Shown here in pieces: positions 6,710 through 13,318 of a DNA stretch of 22,333 bases. Position 1 is the stretch's first letter. Each line of letters opens with the position of its first letter. Under the pieces are notes generated by a model that was not told the DNA's origin, ran no database searches, and saw only the letters and a program-made list of their open reading frames with translations. Source of the stretch: a virus; IMG/VR virus record IMGVR_UViG_3300020185_002465, positions 1 through 22,333 of that record; one strand, given 5' to 3'. The position numbers were made by a program, and so were the translations under genes.

Positions 6710-6900
6710 TAAAATTTTCCTCCGTCAAATGTGACTGTTTTTGGTTCTGTGTTTGTATCTTTTAATTCCATAAGAAGTAGAGATAATTCTGTTTGTAATT
6801 TAACTGCATCTTCTATACTTATACGAATATGTTTATCTTTTCTAACTGCAGATTTATTAATCGACAGCAAGAAACTTTTTATTTGGTTATAATCATTCAT
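6709..6900 (-). CDS. Hypothetical small protein, 63 aa
   Basis: I do not recognise this protein. It is mostly helical, with a leucine-rich central stretch (EDAVKLQTELSLLLMELKD) that could form a short coiled coil, and ends in a polar tail with TFDGGKF. It is joined to both neighbours by overlaps: ATGA with the upstream 160-residue gene and TAATG with the downstream 100-residue gene. These overlaps are the main support for it being real. Confidence 0.68.
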   Translation of the reverse strand: MNDYNQIKSFLLSINKSAVRKDKHIRISIEDAVKLQTELSLLLMELKDTNTEPKTVTFDGGKF

Positions 6901-7379
6901 TTGTTAATTCTAGCAATTTCTGCTTCCAGTTGTGTCTTTGTTTTAAATGGACCTATATATTCGTATGTATCTAGCGTTTCACGCTTTACACAGTATGCGT
7001 TCTTCCAACCTGCGCCTGGGAATGCAAGGCCATAATAACCTGCAGCATACAACACTTTTGATTTATCTGTTTTTGTATATATTGGTATGTTATTCTTATC
7101 AAGTCCTTTGTTAAATGCTTTATGCTTGGATGGATAACTTTCAACTTCATCTATATCTTTGCCATAATCAACACTTACAGTTTTCTTTACTTGTTTTGAT
7201 TCAAGAATTTTACGTCCAAATTTTAAGGTTAGAGAATCTAAATTCAGAGTTTCTACATCTACAGCATCTTGCATGATTACTTCAAAGTCAGAAGATTCAG
7301 TCTTACGGATAAGACCAAGTTTTATACCTGAGTCTTCTACAATCCAGAACTTATCTTTTATTATTTCAACTGTATACAT
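6897..7379 (-). CDS. Conserved hypothetical phage protein, 160 aa
   Basis: I cannot give this protein a function. The N-terminus (MYTVEIIKDKFWIVED, IKLGLIRKT) reads like a short beta-rich domain that I associate with hypothetical proteins of marine T4-like phages. The C-terminal segment (YIGPFKTKTQLEAEIARI) looks like a helix after a strand, and the centre has aromatic and Gly-rich residues (YYGLAFPGAGWKNAYC). It is soluble, with no signal peptide. It overlaps the HAD gene upstream by 14 bp and the 63-residue gene downstream by 4 bp, so it is translated as part of the operon led by the 5' nuclease. Confidence 0.72.
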   Translation of the reverse strand: MYTVEIIKDKFWIVEDSGIKLGLIRKTESSDFEVIMQDAVDVETLNLDSLTLKFGRKILESKQVKKTVSVDYGKDIDEVESYPSKHKAFNKGLDKNNIPIYTKTDKSKVLYAAGYYGLAFPGAGWKNAYCVKRETLDTYEYIGPFKTKTQLEAEIARINK

Positions 7380-8082
7380 TCTTTAAAATCTCATATGTTT
7401 CTTCCCATCTGGATACCTTATGGGTTCTACCTACGCCTTTTTTCTTAATTGCTTGTGCTAATGTGTAGTCATTTCCGCCATCAAAGATACCGTCACCGAA
7501 GAATATAATTATATCACTTTTATTGAAGTCTTTAAGTATCTGGCTCTTATCAGAACCAGTGGGACCTATATCAATACCAGTCTCACCACCCACAGTTGCA
7601 GTTACATCTTTAAATTCATCATCGTTGTAATTAATATACAATGCCATGTTTTCACGTTCATTGTATTCTTTATCCCACTTTACATACTCTGCACGTTGTT
7701 CAGTATTAGCACCCCGTCCTACAATTGAGAAGTTAACCATACCTGGACGTTCTTCAATGTGTGTACCGGTAAGATGTGGAAATTGTGTATTTTCTAACCA
7801 GTATCTTAATGTTTGATGCGCTGGCACTTTTATCTTCCATGGGTTATTATGTATATTTACACCCTTTTCCCATACAGAGTTTCCATTACAGTTATAGGAG
7901 CGTTTTACAGTATTGAATAGTTTATTACCTATCTGTTCAATTGTTTTAGGCGCATCACTTCCTGTTGCAAGATATACATTATTGGATTTACAGAACTTTA
8001 ACATGAAACGCAAGAAAGAGGCATTGATTGCCCCTCTACTTGGTGTTAGTGTTCCATCTACATCAAATATATATCTAAGCAT
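7366..8082 (-). CDS. HAD-superfamily phosphomannomutase-like phosphatase/mutase
   Basis: This protein has 238 residues from the ATG at 8082. HAD motif I is FDVDGTLTPSR (nucleophile D7, acid/base D9), immediately after that start. Further signatures are ERPGMVNFSIVGR in the cap, GGETGIDIGPTGSDKSQ carrying the catalytic lysine, and FFGDGIFDGGNDY (motif IV). The set and order fit the HAD-IIB group that includes eukaryote-type phosphomannomutases, which interconvert mannose-6-phosphate and mannose-1-phosphate. Sugar-phosphate phosphatases share the layout and are the alternative. An upstream ATG at 8157 would add 25 residues, but these lie inside the nuclease gene and precede the conserved start, so I chose 8082. 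It overlaps the nuclease stop by 8 bp. It might supply an activated sugar to the glycosyltransferase at 11492-12562. Confidence 0.82.
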   Translation of the reverse strand: MLRYIFDVDGTLTPSRGAINASFLRFMLKFCKSNNVYLATGSDAPKTIEQIGNKLFNTVKRSYNCNGNSVWEKGVNIHNNPWKIKVPAHQTLRYWLENTQFPHLTGTHIEERPGMVNFSIVGRGANTEQRAEYVKWDKEYNERENMALYINYNDDEFKDVTATVGGETGIDIGPTGSDKSQILKDFNKSDIIIFFGDGIFDGGNDYTLAQAIKKKGVGRTHKVSRWEETYEILKNVYS

Positions 8083-9076
8083 GTGGATATGCTTTGTTAA
8101 GAATTGCAGCCATTTCATCCGGTGCTTTAGCCAGATTTTGTAAGTCCCATTCTCCACACCAACGTAGGAAGTTAATCCCTACACCTGCTTTTGTCTTAGG
8201 TATACTGCGTTCCGCAATGGTTTCGATAAACTTTATCTTTAAATCTTGTGGCTGCGCAGTAAGGTCAATCAATTTTTTATTACGTTCATACATATCACGT
8301 ACTGTATGTTCTTCACCATTATGATCTGTCCATCGTTGTAACATGAAGTTATTCCAATTAAAACCACCCGTGTTTCGGTCTTCAAATGCTTCGATCATGC
8401 CAACTTTATTCTTTGTACCTTTCTTGCGACATCCAGGATAGGCACTGAATATGTTATCACTTGTGTCACCACGAATGCACTTTTCAAATAGCAACCATTC
8501 GGGATCAGGCGCAGCTAATACTTCTTTAGTTTTCTTATCTTTTATAGGAGTGCGTTTCTTATCATCTTTGAAGAATCCGTCAGGTGTAATAATACGATTT
8601 TGAACACCATCATATATTGTTACATTGTTACAAATCAACTGCTGGTAATCGCTATCACTGCTAATAATAACATGATGATCATTTGGATGTGATTCAATAA
8701 ACAGCGCAATCATATCATCTGCTTCTGCTTCTGGGTTCTGCAATAGAGTACAATTAGTACGTTCATCTAGAAACTTAATCATACTATCATATGCGCCAAA
8801 CATAATAGCGTCTTCCTCTTGCTCACGCTCACTTTTTGCCATTTGTGCGGCTCTACGCTGTGCTTTATATGGTGTATAAAAGTCTTTGCGCCAGCTTCTG
8901 CCTTCTAAGCAAAATACTGCATGGTCTGCGTTAAACATATTATAACACATTTTTACACTTGACATCATAATGTGAAATGACATGCCAATTTTAGTATCGA
9001 TATCCGCACCACGGTGAGTTACATGTTTTGCACGATGATACATATTAAGACTGTCAACGAGAATGAAAGTAGCCAT
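8075..9076 (-). CDS. rnh: 5'-3' exonuclease / flap endonuclease (T4 RNase H-like)
   Basis: This 333-residue protein has the acidic residues of the FEN/5' nuclease family in order: D8 in ILVDSLN, EAEADD (116-121), SSDSDYQQL (139-147) and RGDTSDN (202-208). Together they bind two metal ions. The length and motif order match T4 RNase H, which removes RNA primers and short flaps during lagging-strand synthesis and would act with the polymerase and clamp encoded nearby. The basic region around residues 170-190 and the KKGTKNKVG stretch, in the position of the helix-hairpin-helix, probably bind DNA. It has its own sigma70-type promoter at 9106-9134 and starts an operon running leftwards to about 6407. 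Confidence 0.9.
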   Translation of the reverse strand: MATFILVDSLNMYHRAKHVTHRGADIDTKIGMSFHIMMSSVKMCYNMFNADHAVFCLEGRSWRKDFYTPYKAQRRAAQMAKSEREQEEDAIMFGAYDSMIKFLDERTNCTLLQNPEAEADDMIALFIESHPNDHHVIISSDSDYQQLICNNVTIYDGVQNRIITPDGFFKDDKKRTPIKDKKTKEVLAAPDPEWLLFEKCIRGDTSDNIFSAYPGCRKKGTKNKVGMIEAFEDRNTGGFNWNNFMLQRWTDHNGEEHTVRDMYERNKKLIDLTAQPQDLKIKFIETIAERSIPKTKAGVGINFLRWCGEWDLQNLAKAPDEMAAILNKAYPHA

Positions 9077-9105
9077 TATTACCTCTGTTTTTAAATTATG
9101 ATTCT

Positions 9106-9134
9106 ATAATAGATGATTTAAATACTAATGTCAA
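9106..9134 (-). promoter_or_regulatory. Sigma70-type promoter for 5' nuclease operon
   Basis: TTGACA (9134-9129), 17 bp, TATTAT (9111-9106). The -35 box overlaps the stop codon of the 156-residue ORF, and the predicted leader is about 24 nt. Confidence 0.8.
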
Positions 9135-9601
9135 GAGTATTCTGAATTGCCATCATCAGTTTTTAATTTTTGAATGATTAAGCCTTCTTTGCTAGAAGAA
9201 TCGACACTTTTTGTAATACCTTCACTATCTTCAAGTCCTTCCATTACAATATTTTGACATAAATCATTAAACCAATTATCTACAATTTCACCTGGTTCTA
9301 TGCCCGCATATCCGCTGTTGGCAAGATATTCAACAAAGTGTTCATTGAAATCCAGTTCAAAGTATCCTGCACTTGGTGATGTTGGATCCATTTCTAAACT
9401 TACAACACGTATATATGGTTCTTCATTTAATGTTGCAGTAGACTTATCAAATTCATCTGATGAAATTTCTTTATGCTTTAATTTATAATCTAATAGTTTT
9501 CTTTCTTTTGTATCACTATCTATAACTTTTTCAATGATATATTTTTCTTTACTTTTTGAATCCATAAGCATTGTTATGAACCAGTCTTTGACTTTACTCA
9601 T
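9131..9601 (-). CDS. Hypothetical acidic protein, 156 aa
   Basis: I do not recognise this protein. The N-terminal third is charged and helical (KSKEKYIIEKVIDSD, RKLLDYKLKHKE). The centre and C-terminus are acidic (FELDFNEHFVEYL, PGEIVDNWFNDLC, EGLEDSEG). There is no signal peptide or membrane segment. It is the last gene of the FolE-QueE transcript: it starts 4 bp after the 60-residue ORF, and a new promoter overlaps its stop codon. A role in base modification is possible by position only. Confidence 0.7.
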   Translation of the reverse strand: MSKVKDWFITMLMDSKSKEKYIIEKVIDSDTKERKLLDYKLKHKEISSDEFDKSTATLNEEPYIRVVSLEMDPTSPSAGYFELDFNEHFVEYLANSGYAGIEPGEIVDNWFNDLCQNIVMEGLEDSEGITKSVDSSSKEGLIIQKLKTDDGNSEYS

Positions 9602-9605
9602 AATA

Positions 9606-9788
9606 TTAATACTCCACTTTTTGTTGTAGATGTCTTATTTCAACTAGTTTTGCATTTTGGTCATCATCAAACCCATCGTTCAATCTATATGACACTCCTT
9701 GCTTATACAACTTCTTATTGAGTTTGTTTATACTATCTACATATAAACGTAACTCTTTAACCATATCTGATACTTTTGGGTCTTTCAT
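9606..9788 (-). CDS. Hypothetical small helical protein, 60 aa
   Basis: I do not recognise this protein. It is lysine- and leucine-rich with heptad-like spacing (MVKELRLYVDSINKLNKKL, then VEIRHLQQKVEY), suggesting a short coiled-coil hairpin. AGGA about 7 nt upstream and an ATGA overlap with a possible 28-codon ORF before it support this start. It lies between QueE and the 156-residue ORF on the same transcript. No function can be assigned. Confidence 0.6.
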   Translation of the reverse strand: MKDPKVSDMVKELRLYVDSINKLNKKLYKQGVSYRLNDGFDDDQNAKLVEIRHLQQKVEY

Positions 9789-9871
9789 AATTTTTTCCTA
9801 ATATTCTCTAGTTGTTCCTCTGATGTAATACCACGATTATATTTCGTAACCTCGTCAAGTCCCCCAGGCAT
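9785..9871 (-). CDS. Possible 28-codon micro-ORF between queE-like and 60-aa genes
   Basis: A 28-codon frame starts at an ATG inside the end of the QueE gene, overlapping it by 17 bp. It ends in an ATGA overlap with the 60-residue gene. The predicted peptide (MPGGLDEVTKYNRG...) is protein-like, and the frame neatly fills the 66-bp gap left by the neighbours. There is no good ribosome-binding site, only a CGGA very close to the ATG. It may be a real micro-protein, a coupling device, or chance. Confidence 0.25.
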   Translation of the reverse strand: MPGGLDEVTKYNRGITSEEQLENIRKKL

Positions 9872-10727
9872 TTCCGAATAAAGATATGTGGAGTCTGGGT
9901 GTGAATCTCCATCCTTTTGCCATGCAGAGTTCCGCCACTTCTTGTACGTTGAGGGAATATTCTTCACTGCGTCCCCCCATCGGCATAAGATATACTGGAC
10001 ATTCCAACCCGGCATCCCGGTATTGCTGAACAGCCCTAGTAACTTCGTCAACATCGTTTCTATCAGCAACAACAAACTTGAGGTAAACGTCACTAGTGTC
10101 CAAAATATTATACTCATAAGCAATATTAGGCTTAATAGCATCATCCCAAGACTCGCCTGAAACGGATAGTTTCGGTGAGCAACTAAAAGTGACTTGAAGT
10201 TTTTCATTATTGTTGAAATAATTAAAGAGTTCATCGTAAAGATGCTGCGTAGTGTTGGTTTCGAAAGTGACATTTTTTAGATCCTGCATACGTGGGTGTT
10301 CGAATAATTCTACATACAATTTTTGCCAGGCAAGTAAAGGTTCACCGCCTGTTAGAATTAGATGAATATCTTGACCATTATCTTGTGTCCACTTTCCTTC
10401 TGGAGTTAAAGACAATAAATGATCAACTACTTCATCAATTGTTCTATCAAACACAAGGTGTTTAAACTCTGGGTAGATACTAGCATATGTATCACAACCT
10501 GTGTGAATAATAGGCAAGTCTTCAAACTTTTTTACTGTCTCATGTACGCCATCTTTGATAAGTTGTTCAACTTCTGGATTATAACGAGACTTTTCTCTAT
10601 CTTTATTTAGTCCAAAGTTTTGACAACGAAAGTTGCAACCAAAGGTACGTAGGAATACACTAGGTACTCCTACAAACTTGCCTTCGCCTTGCACACTATA
10701 AAATGCTTCACTATATCTTAGTTTCAT
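9855..10727 (-). CDS. queE: QueE-like 7-carboxy-7-deazaguanine synthase (radical SAM)
   Basis: This radical SAM protein has 290 residues from the ATG. QueE converts 6-carboxytetrahydropterin to 7-carboxy-7-deazaguanine. The N-terminus (YSEAFYSVQGEG...G-PSVFLRTFGCNFRC), GGEP (127-130, SAM binding), ETNTTQ, a CSPK segment and the C-terminal LHISLFGNAWGT are QueE hallmarks. The cluster motif is altered: C31-x3-C35-x2-F38, with Phe replacing the third Cys. C78 in HTGCDTY may supply the missing iron ligand. The ATG overlaps the FolE stop by one base (TAATG). A TTG at 10733 sits at better distance (5 nt) from AGGAG and would add two residues. The gene lies on one transcript with FolE. Confidence 0.85.
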   Translation of the reverse strand: MKLRYSEAFYSVQGEGKFVGVPSVFLRTFGCNFRCQNFGLNKDREKSRYNPEVEQLIKDGVHETVKKFEDLPIIHTGCDTYASIYPEFKHLVFDRTIDEVVDHLLSLTPEGKWTQDNGQDIHLILTGGEPLLAWQKLYVELFEHPRMQDLKNVTFETNTTQHLYDELFNYFNNNEKLQVTFSCSPKLSVSGESWDDAIKPNIAYEYNILDTSDVYLKFVVADRNDVDEVTRAVQQYRDAGLECPVYLMPMGGRSEEYSLNVQEVAELCMAKGWRFTPRLHISLFGNAWGT

Positions 10728-11425
10728 TAGCAACTAAACTCCTGTTGTAGTTTAATATTGTCCATGAATTCTTGTTTTACATGTGGATTATCAAAGAATG
10801 ATCCTTTAAGAACTGTTGTCTGGGTAAGTGAACTATGTGCCATAATTCCACGATTTTCACAGCAACCGTGTGTCGCTTGAATATAAACACCAACATCGTT
10901 TGAGCCTGTAGCATTACGGATTTCTCTGTTAATATCCATAGCAAGTTCCTCTTGTAGTGTCCCTCTTCGTGCACACCATTGTGCAATCCTCGTATATTTG
11001 CTAAGACCAATCAAAGTATCTGCCGCAATGATTCCAATATAAGCAATGCCATTAACTGGCTGATGATGATGCGAACATACACTGGTCAGTTCTGAACGGA
11101 CAACTAGCATGCCTTCATATTTGTCACCTGTAACATTATCTGGTTCATTTGGAAATGCAGTAGCAGGCGGAGGCGGATTATAACGTCCAGCCATAAGTTC
11201 ATTTATATACATCTTGGCTAACCGTCTACCAGTATCCATTGAGTTAGGATCGGTCCATCTATCGATTAGTAGTGAATCTAATACACCTTCAAACTTTTCA
11301 GTAAGTTCGTCTATCAGATTACATTTATCATTTTCATCTATTACTGCAGAGATATTATCTCCTGCCCAGTAACGTATGCCTTCTTTTTCTAAACGTGATT
11401 TGATAATTTCGGAAGTCTTTGTCAT
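10727..11425 (-). CDS. folE: GTP cyclohydrolase I
   Basis: This 232-residue enzyme opens GTP to form dihydroneopterin triphosphate, the first step of both folate and 7-deazaguanine synthesis. The active-site residues are visible. VCSHHHQP supplies C117 and H120 for zinc and H119. IGLSKYTRIAQWCARR (139-154) is the conserved helix, and QATHGCCENRG supplies H186 and the third zinc ligand C188. The length matches bacterial FolE. Because QueE follows with a one-base overlap and QueD and DpdA lie nearby, its likely job is feeding 7-deazaguanine synthesis rather than folate. It has a dedicated promoter at 11467-11495. The proline-rich RYNPPPPATAFPNEP insert (81-95) is longer than I expect at this position. 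Confidence 0.93.
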   Translation of the reverse strand: MTKTSEIIKSRLEKEGIRYWAGDNISAVIDENDKCNLIDELTEKFEGVLDSLLIDRWTDPNSMDTGRRLAKMYINELMAGRYNPPPPATAFPNEPDNVTGDKYEGMLVVRSELTSVCSHHHQPVNGIAYIGIIAADTLIGLSKYTRIAQWCARRGTLQEELAMDINREIRNATGSNDVGVYIQATHGCCENRGIMAHSSLTQTTVLKGSFFDNPHVKQEFMDNIKLQQEFSC

Positions 11426-11466
11426 ATACTATGTTCCTTTCTATTTTATTAATTTGCTTGTATATA

Positions 11467-11495
11467 ATATTACTATATATTAATTAGTGTGTCAA
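11467..11495 (-). promoter_or_regulatory. Sigma70-type promoter for folE-queE operon
   Basis: TTGACA (11495-11490), 17 bp, TAATAT (11472-11467). The -35 box overlaps the stop codon of the glycosyltransferase gene. The predicted leader to the folE ATG is about 35 nt. Confidence 0.75.
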
Positions 11496-12562
11496 GTATT
11501 ATTATTTAGGTGTTTTATTAAATCACCACCTGAATAAAAACTTGCAACTCTATTAATTTCTTCTTGTAGTATAGGTTGAATATCAGAATTCTTATTCATT
11601 TGGGTACGAATATATGCTTTAATATTCTCTATGTTCTTTTTTGTTGAATCCAATGAAGTAGTCCAGTCACTTGGATACTTGAATTGTTCACTCCACATTT
11701 CACTGTATGATAATCTATCTGGTACCATTGGCACACTTCCAACTACAATTCCTTCATACATTGATATACCTAATGTTTCTTGTAAGTTGGCACTAAATAC
11801 CATCTTTGATTTACTTAATAAGTCATGGTAATCTGGTTTGGATAACTCAAGTTCTTGACATTTGATGAACTTATATTCGGGCATTTGTTCAGCAATATAA
11901 TCAAAAACTTCTGGCTGTTTCTCAGGTGCGATACGATGTGGAAATAGTATTATGTCCTCTTTCGCTTTATTATTTTTATATGCACCAAGATCAGTTTCGA
12001 TATACTCCATCGGCCAACCCACTTGTCTAATAGAGTGAAGTAGTTGCCTGTCGATGTCACGATCATTATCCCAAAACGTATTTGTAAAGAGATCAATATG
12101 AAAGCGAGTAGCAAAGAAGTTATCATTGTAACAGTCATACATTGACATTTCTGCTTTTCGAACCCATGAGGCATCACCAATTAAGCGACCTAGAAAATCT
12201 TGGGGATCATAACTACCAGCATGCCATAATCCACCTATACGGATTTTTATCCCAAGTAATTCTGCCATATATTTCAACTGGATGACAGTGGGATTCCACG
12301 CATCAGTATAAAGAAAGTAATCGCCATCATGGATTTTACCATCACAGAACAATTTCGCTATTTGTTCTAACTGTGCGCTCTTATAGATATTTGTACCTCC
12401 AAAGTTAAGAAATGCACCCGGTGTAGTAGATGCTGGGATATCAGTTGGACCTTCAATCACATTAACATCAATGCCGTTGCTTCGTAACAATGTGGGGAGA
12501 TGTGTTTTCCACTGCTTAGTATAGCGAGATTCAACACTTTCCAAGTCTATAAGATATAACAT
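11492..12562 (-). CDS. GT-B fold glycosyltransferase
   Basis: This is a 356-residue protein. The C-terminal domain has the donor-binding features of GT4-like enzymes: LFPHRIAPEKQPEVF (206-220) resembles the nucleotide-binding turn, and E262-x7-E270 (ETLGISMYE) is the E-x7-E motif of retaining GT-B enzymes, followed by GSVPMVPD. The N-terminal half (SNGIDVNVIEG, FLNFGG, YTDAWNPTVIQLKYMAELLG) would bind the acceptor. There is no membrane segment. The gene lies between QueD and FolE, inside the 7-deazaguanine set, so a modified DNA base is an attractive acceptor. T-even phages glucosylate hydroxymethylcytosine with GT-B enzymes, giving a precedent. A role in cell-surface or protein glycosylation is the alternative. 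AAGGG lies 8 nt before the ATG. The 101-bp upstream gap holds a long palindrome. Confidence 0.8.
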   Translation of the reverse strand: MLYLIDLESVESRYTKQWKTHLPTLLRSNGIDVNVIEGPTDIPASTTPGAFLNFGGTNIYKSAQLEQIAKLFCDGKIHDGDYFLYTDAWNPTVIQLKYMAELLGIKIRIGGLWHAGSYDPQDFLGRLIGDASWVRKAEMSMYDCYNDNFFATRFHIDLFTNTFWDNDRDIDRQLLHSIRQVGWPMEYIETDLGAYKNNKAKEDIILFPHRIAPEKQPEVFDYIAEQMPEYKFIKCQELELSKPDYHDLLSKSKMVFSANLQETLGISMYEGIVVGSVPMVPDRLSYSEMWSEQFKYPSDWTTSLDSTKKNIENIKAYIRTQMNKNSDIQPILQEEINRVASFYSGGDLIKHLNNNT

Positions 12563-12633
12563 TCGTTTTGCCCTTTTAATGAATGTGTAGATATTCTAGT
12601 ACTAGTTATTAATATCCAAACCAGATACCATTA

Positions 12634-12657
12634 TTCATTACCATATATGGTAATGAA
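12634..12657. promoter_or_regulatory. 24-bp perfect palindrome upstream of glycosyltransferase gene
   Basis: The half-site TTCATTACCATA is followed by its exact reverse complement, a 24-bp perfect palindrome in the gap between the QueD and glycosyltransferase genes. As RNA it would form a 10-bp stem with a UAUA loop but has no U-run, so it is a weak terminator candidate. An operator for a dimeric DNA-binding protein, or a processing site, fits better. A second, shorter palindrome CTAGTACTAG lies at 12596-12605 in the same gap. Confidence 0.55.
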
Positions 12658-12663
12658 ATTCTT

Positions 12664-13131
12664 TTAGATATTGTATTCAATCAATGCTCCGTTTTCACCA
12701 TCTTCGGAGATTTCAATTTTGATATCTCGTCCGGGATATTTCGCAACGATTTGATTGAACAAATCATCAGACATCATTTCACATGATTTGTGATCAAGTT
12801 GAATAACATCATCTTTATACAAGTTCTCTAGCCAACGTTGAAATTGAATAAATTCAATGTCTCTATCGTTGTGTGTTACTTTGATTGCTACTCGAAAGTG
12901 AAATTGATGGCGATGCGGATATCCCAAGAATGACACATCATATTCATCACCTGTAGCAAGTGCAGGATCTTCTAGTGCTGCTGGATAGCAGTGAATACCT
13001 TCACGTTTAAATGTAACCCAAATCCAACGTTTTGCTGTTGTCATGGGTACATTAATAGTTGTACTTGTTTCTGTCAATTTAGCGTCCTCTTCTCTGTTGC
13101 GCCGTTTCATATAATCATAATAACTAGCCAT
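12664..13131 (-). CDS. queD: QueD-like 6-carboxytetrahydropterin synthase family protein
   Basis: The protein has 155 residues from the ATG at 13131. QueD converts dihydroneopterin triphosphate to 6-carboxytetrahydropterin with zinc. Family features are an HxH pair in YPHRHQFHFRV (H73, H75) with H47 as likely third ligand, IEFIQFQRWLENL (the usual DF-x-x-L region), LDHKSCEMM (112-120) and an SEDGENG segment near the C-terminus. It is a divergent version. The usual catalytic Cys a few residues before HxH is absent; the only cysteines are C48 and C117. The first 30 residues are extra relative to bacterial QueD. A TTG at 13140 could start three codons earlier, but the ATG overlapping the preceding stop by 8 bp is preferred. 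Context with DpdA, FolE and QueE supports the assignment. Confidence 0.78.
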   Translation of the reverse strand: MASYYDYMKRRNREEDAKLTETSTTINVPMTTAKRWIWVTFKREGIHCYPAALEDPALATGDEYDVSFLGYPHRHQFHFRVAIKVTHNDRDIEFIQFQRWLENLYKDDVIQLDHKSCEMMSDDLFNQIVAKYPGRDIKIEISEDGENGALIEYNI

Positions 13132-13303
13132 TAGTTTCAAGTTCTCTTTCCATTGCTAAAATTGATTGTTTCAATTTTAATTTTTTCATTTTAAGTTCAC
13201 TAACATCTAGTCTGAGATTATAATCTTTTTGTATCTTATCGTCAAGTGTCCTATGTTCGATTTTTAGTTGTTCTAGTCTTGCTATTTTTTTATCAATTTT
13301 CAT
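13124..13303 (-). CDS. YdcH/DUF465-like small coiled-coil protein
   Basis: This 59-residue, highly charged helical protein has the pattern KIARLEQLKIEHRTLDDKI followed by ELKMKKLKLKQSILAMERE. It closely follows the DUF465/YdcH layout: a helix with H-x-x-LD, then an L-KK-KL-LKD-like helix. The function of that family is unknown. AAGGA lies 6 nt before the ATG at 13303; a TTG two codons upstream abuts the ribosome-binding site and is unlikely. It sits between DpdA and QueD and overlaps QueD by 8 bp, so it could be an accessory subunit of the modification machinery, but nothing shows this directly. Confidence 0.72.
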   Translation of the reverse strand: MKIDKKIARLEQLKIEHRTLDDKIQKDYNLRLDVSELKMKKLKLKQSILAMERELETNG

Positions 13304-13318
13304 TTTCAATCCTTATTG

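Noticed and set aside
8083-8157. Upstream start for the HAD protein
   Set aside because: The extra 25 residues lie within the nuclease gene, and the HAD nucleophile motif begins right after the ATG at 8082.
9872-10273. Long extension of the 28-codon frame through the queE-like gene
   Set aside because: It runs antiparallel in meaning to a well-conserved radical SAM protein in another frame; only its last 28 codons lie partly outside that gene.
13304-13309. TTG start for the DUF465-like protein
   Set aside because: The TTG directly abuts the AAGGA ribosome-binding site, while the ATG at 13303 has ideal spacing.
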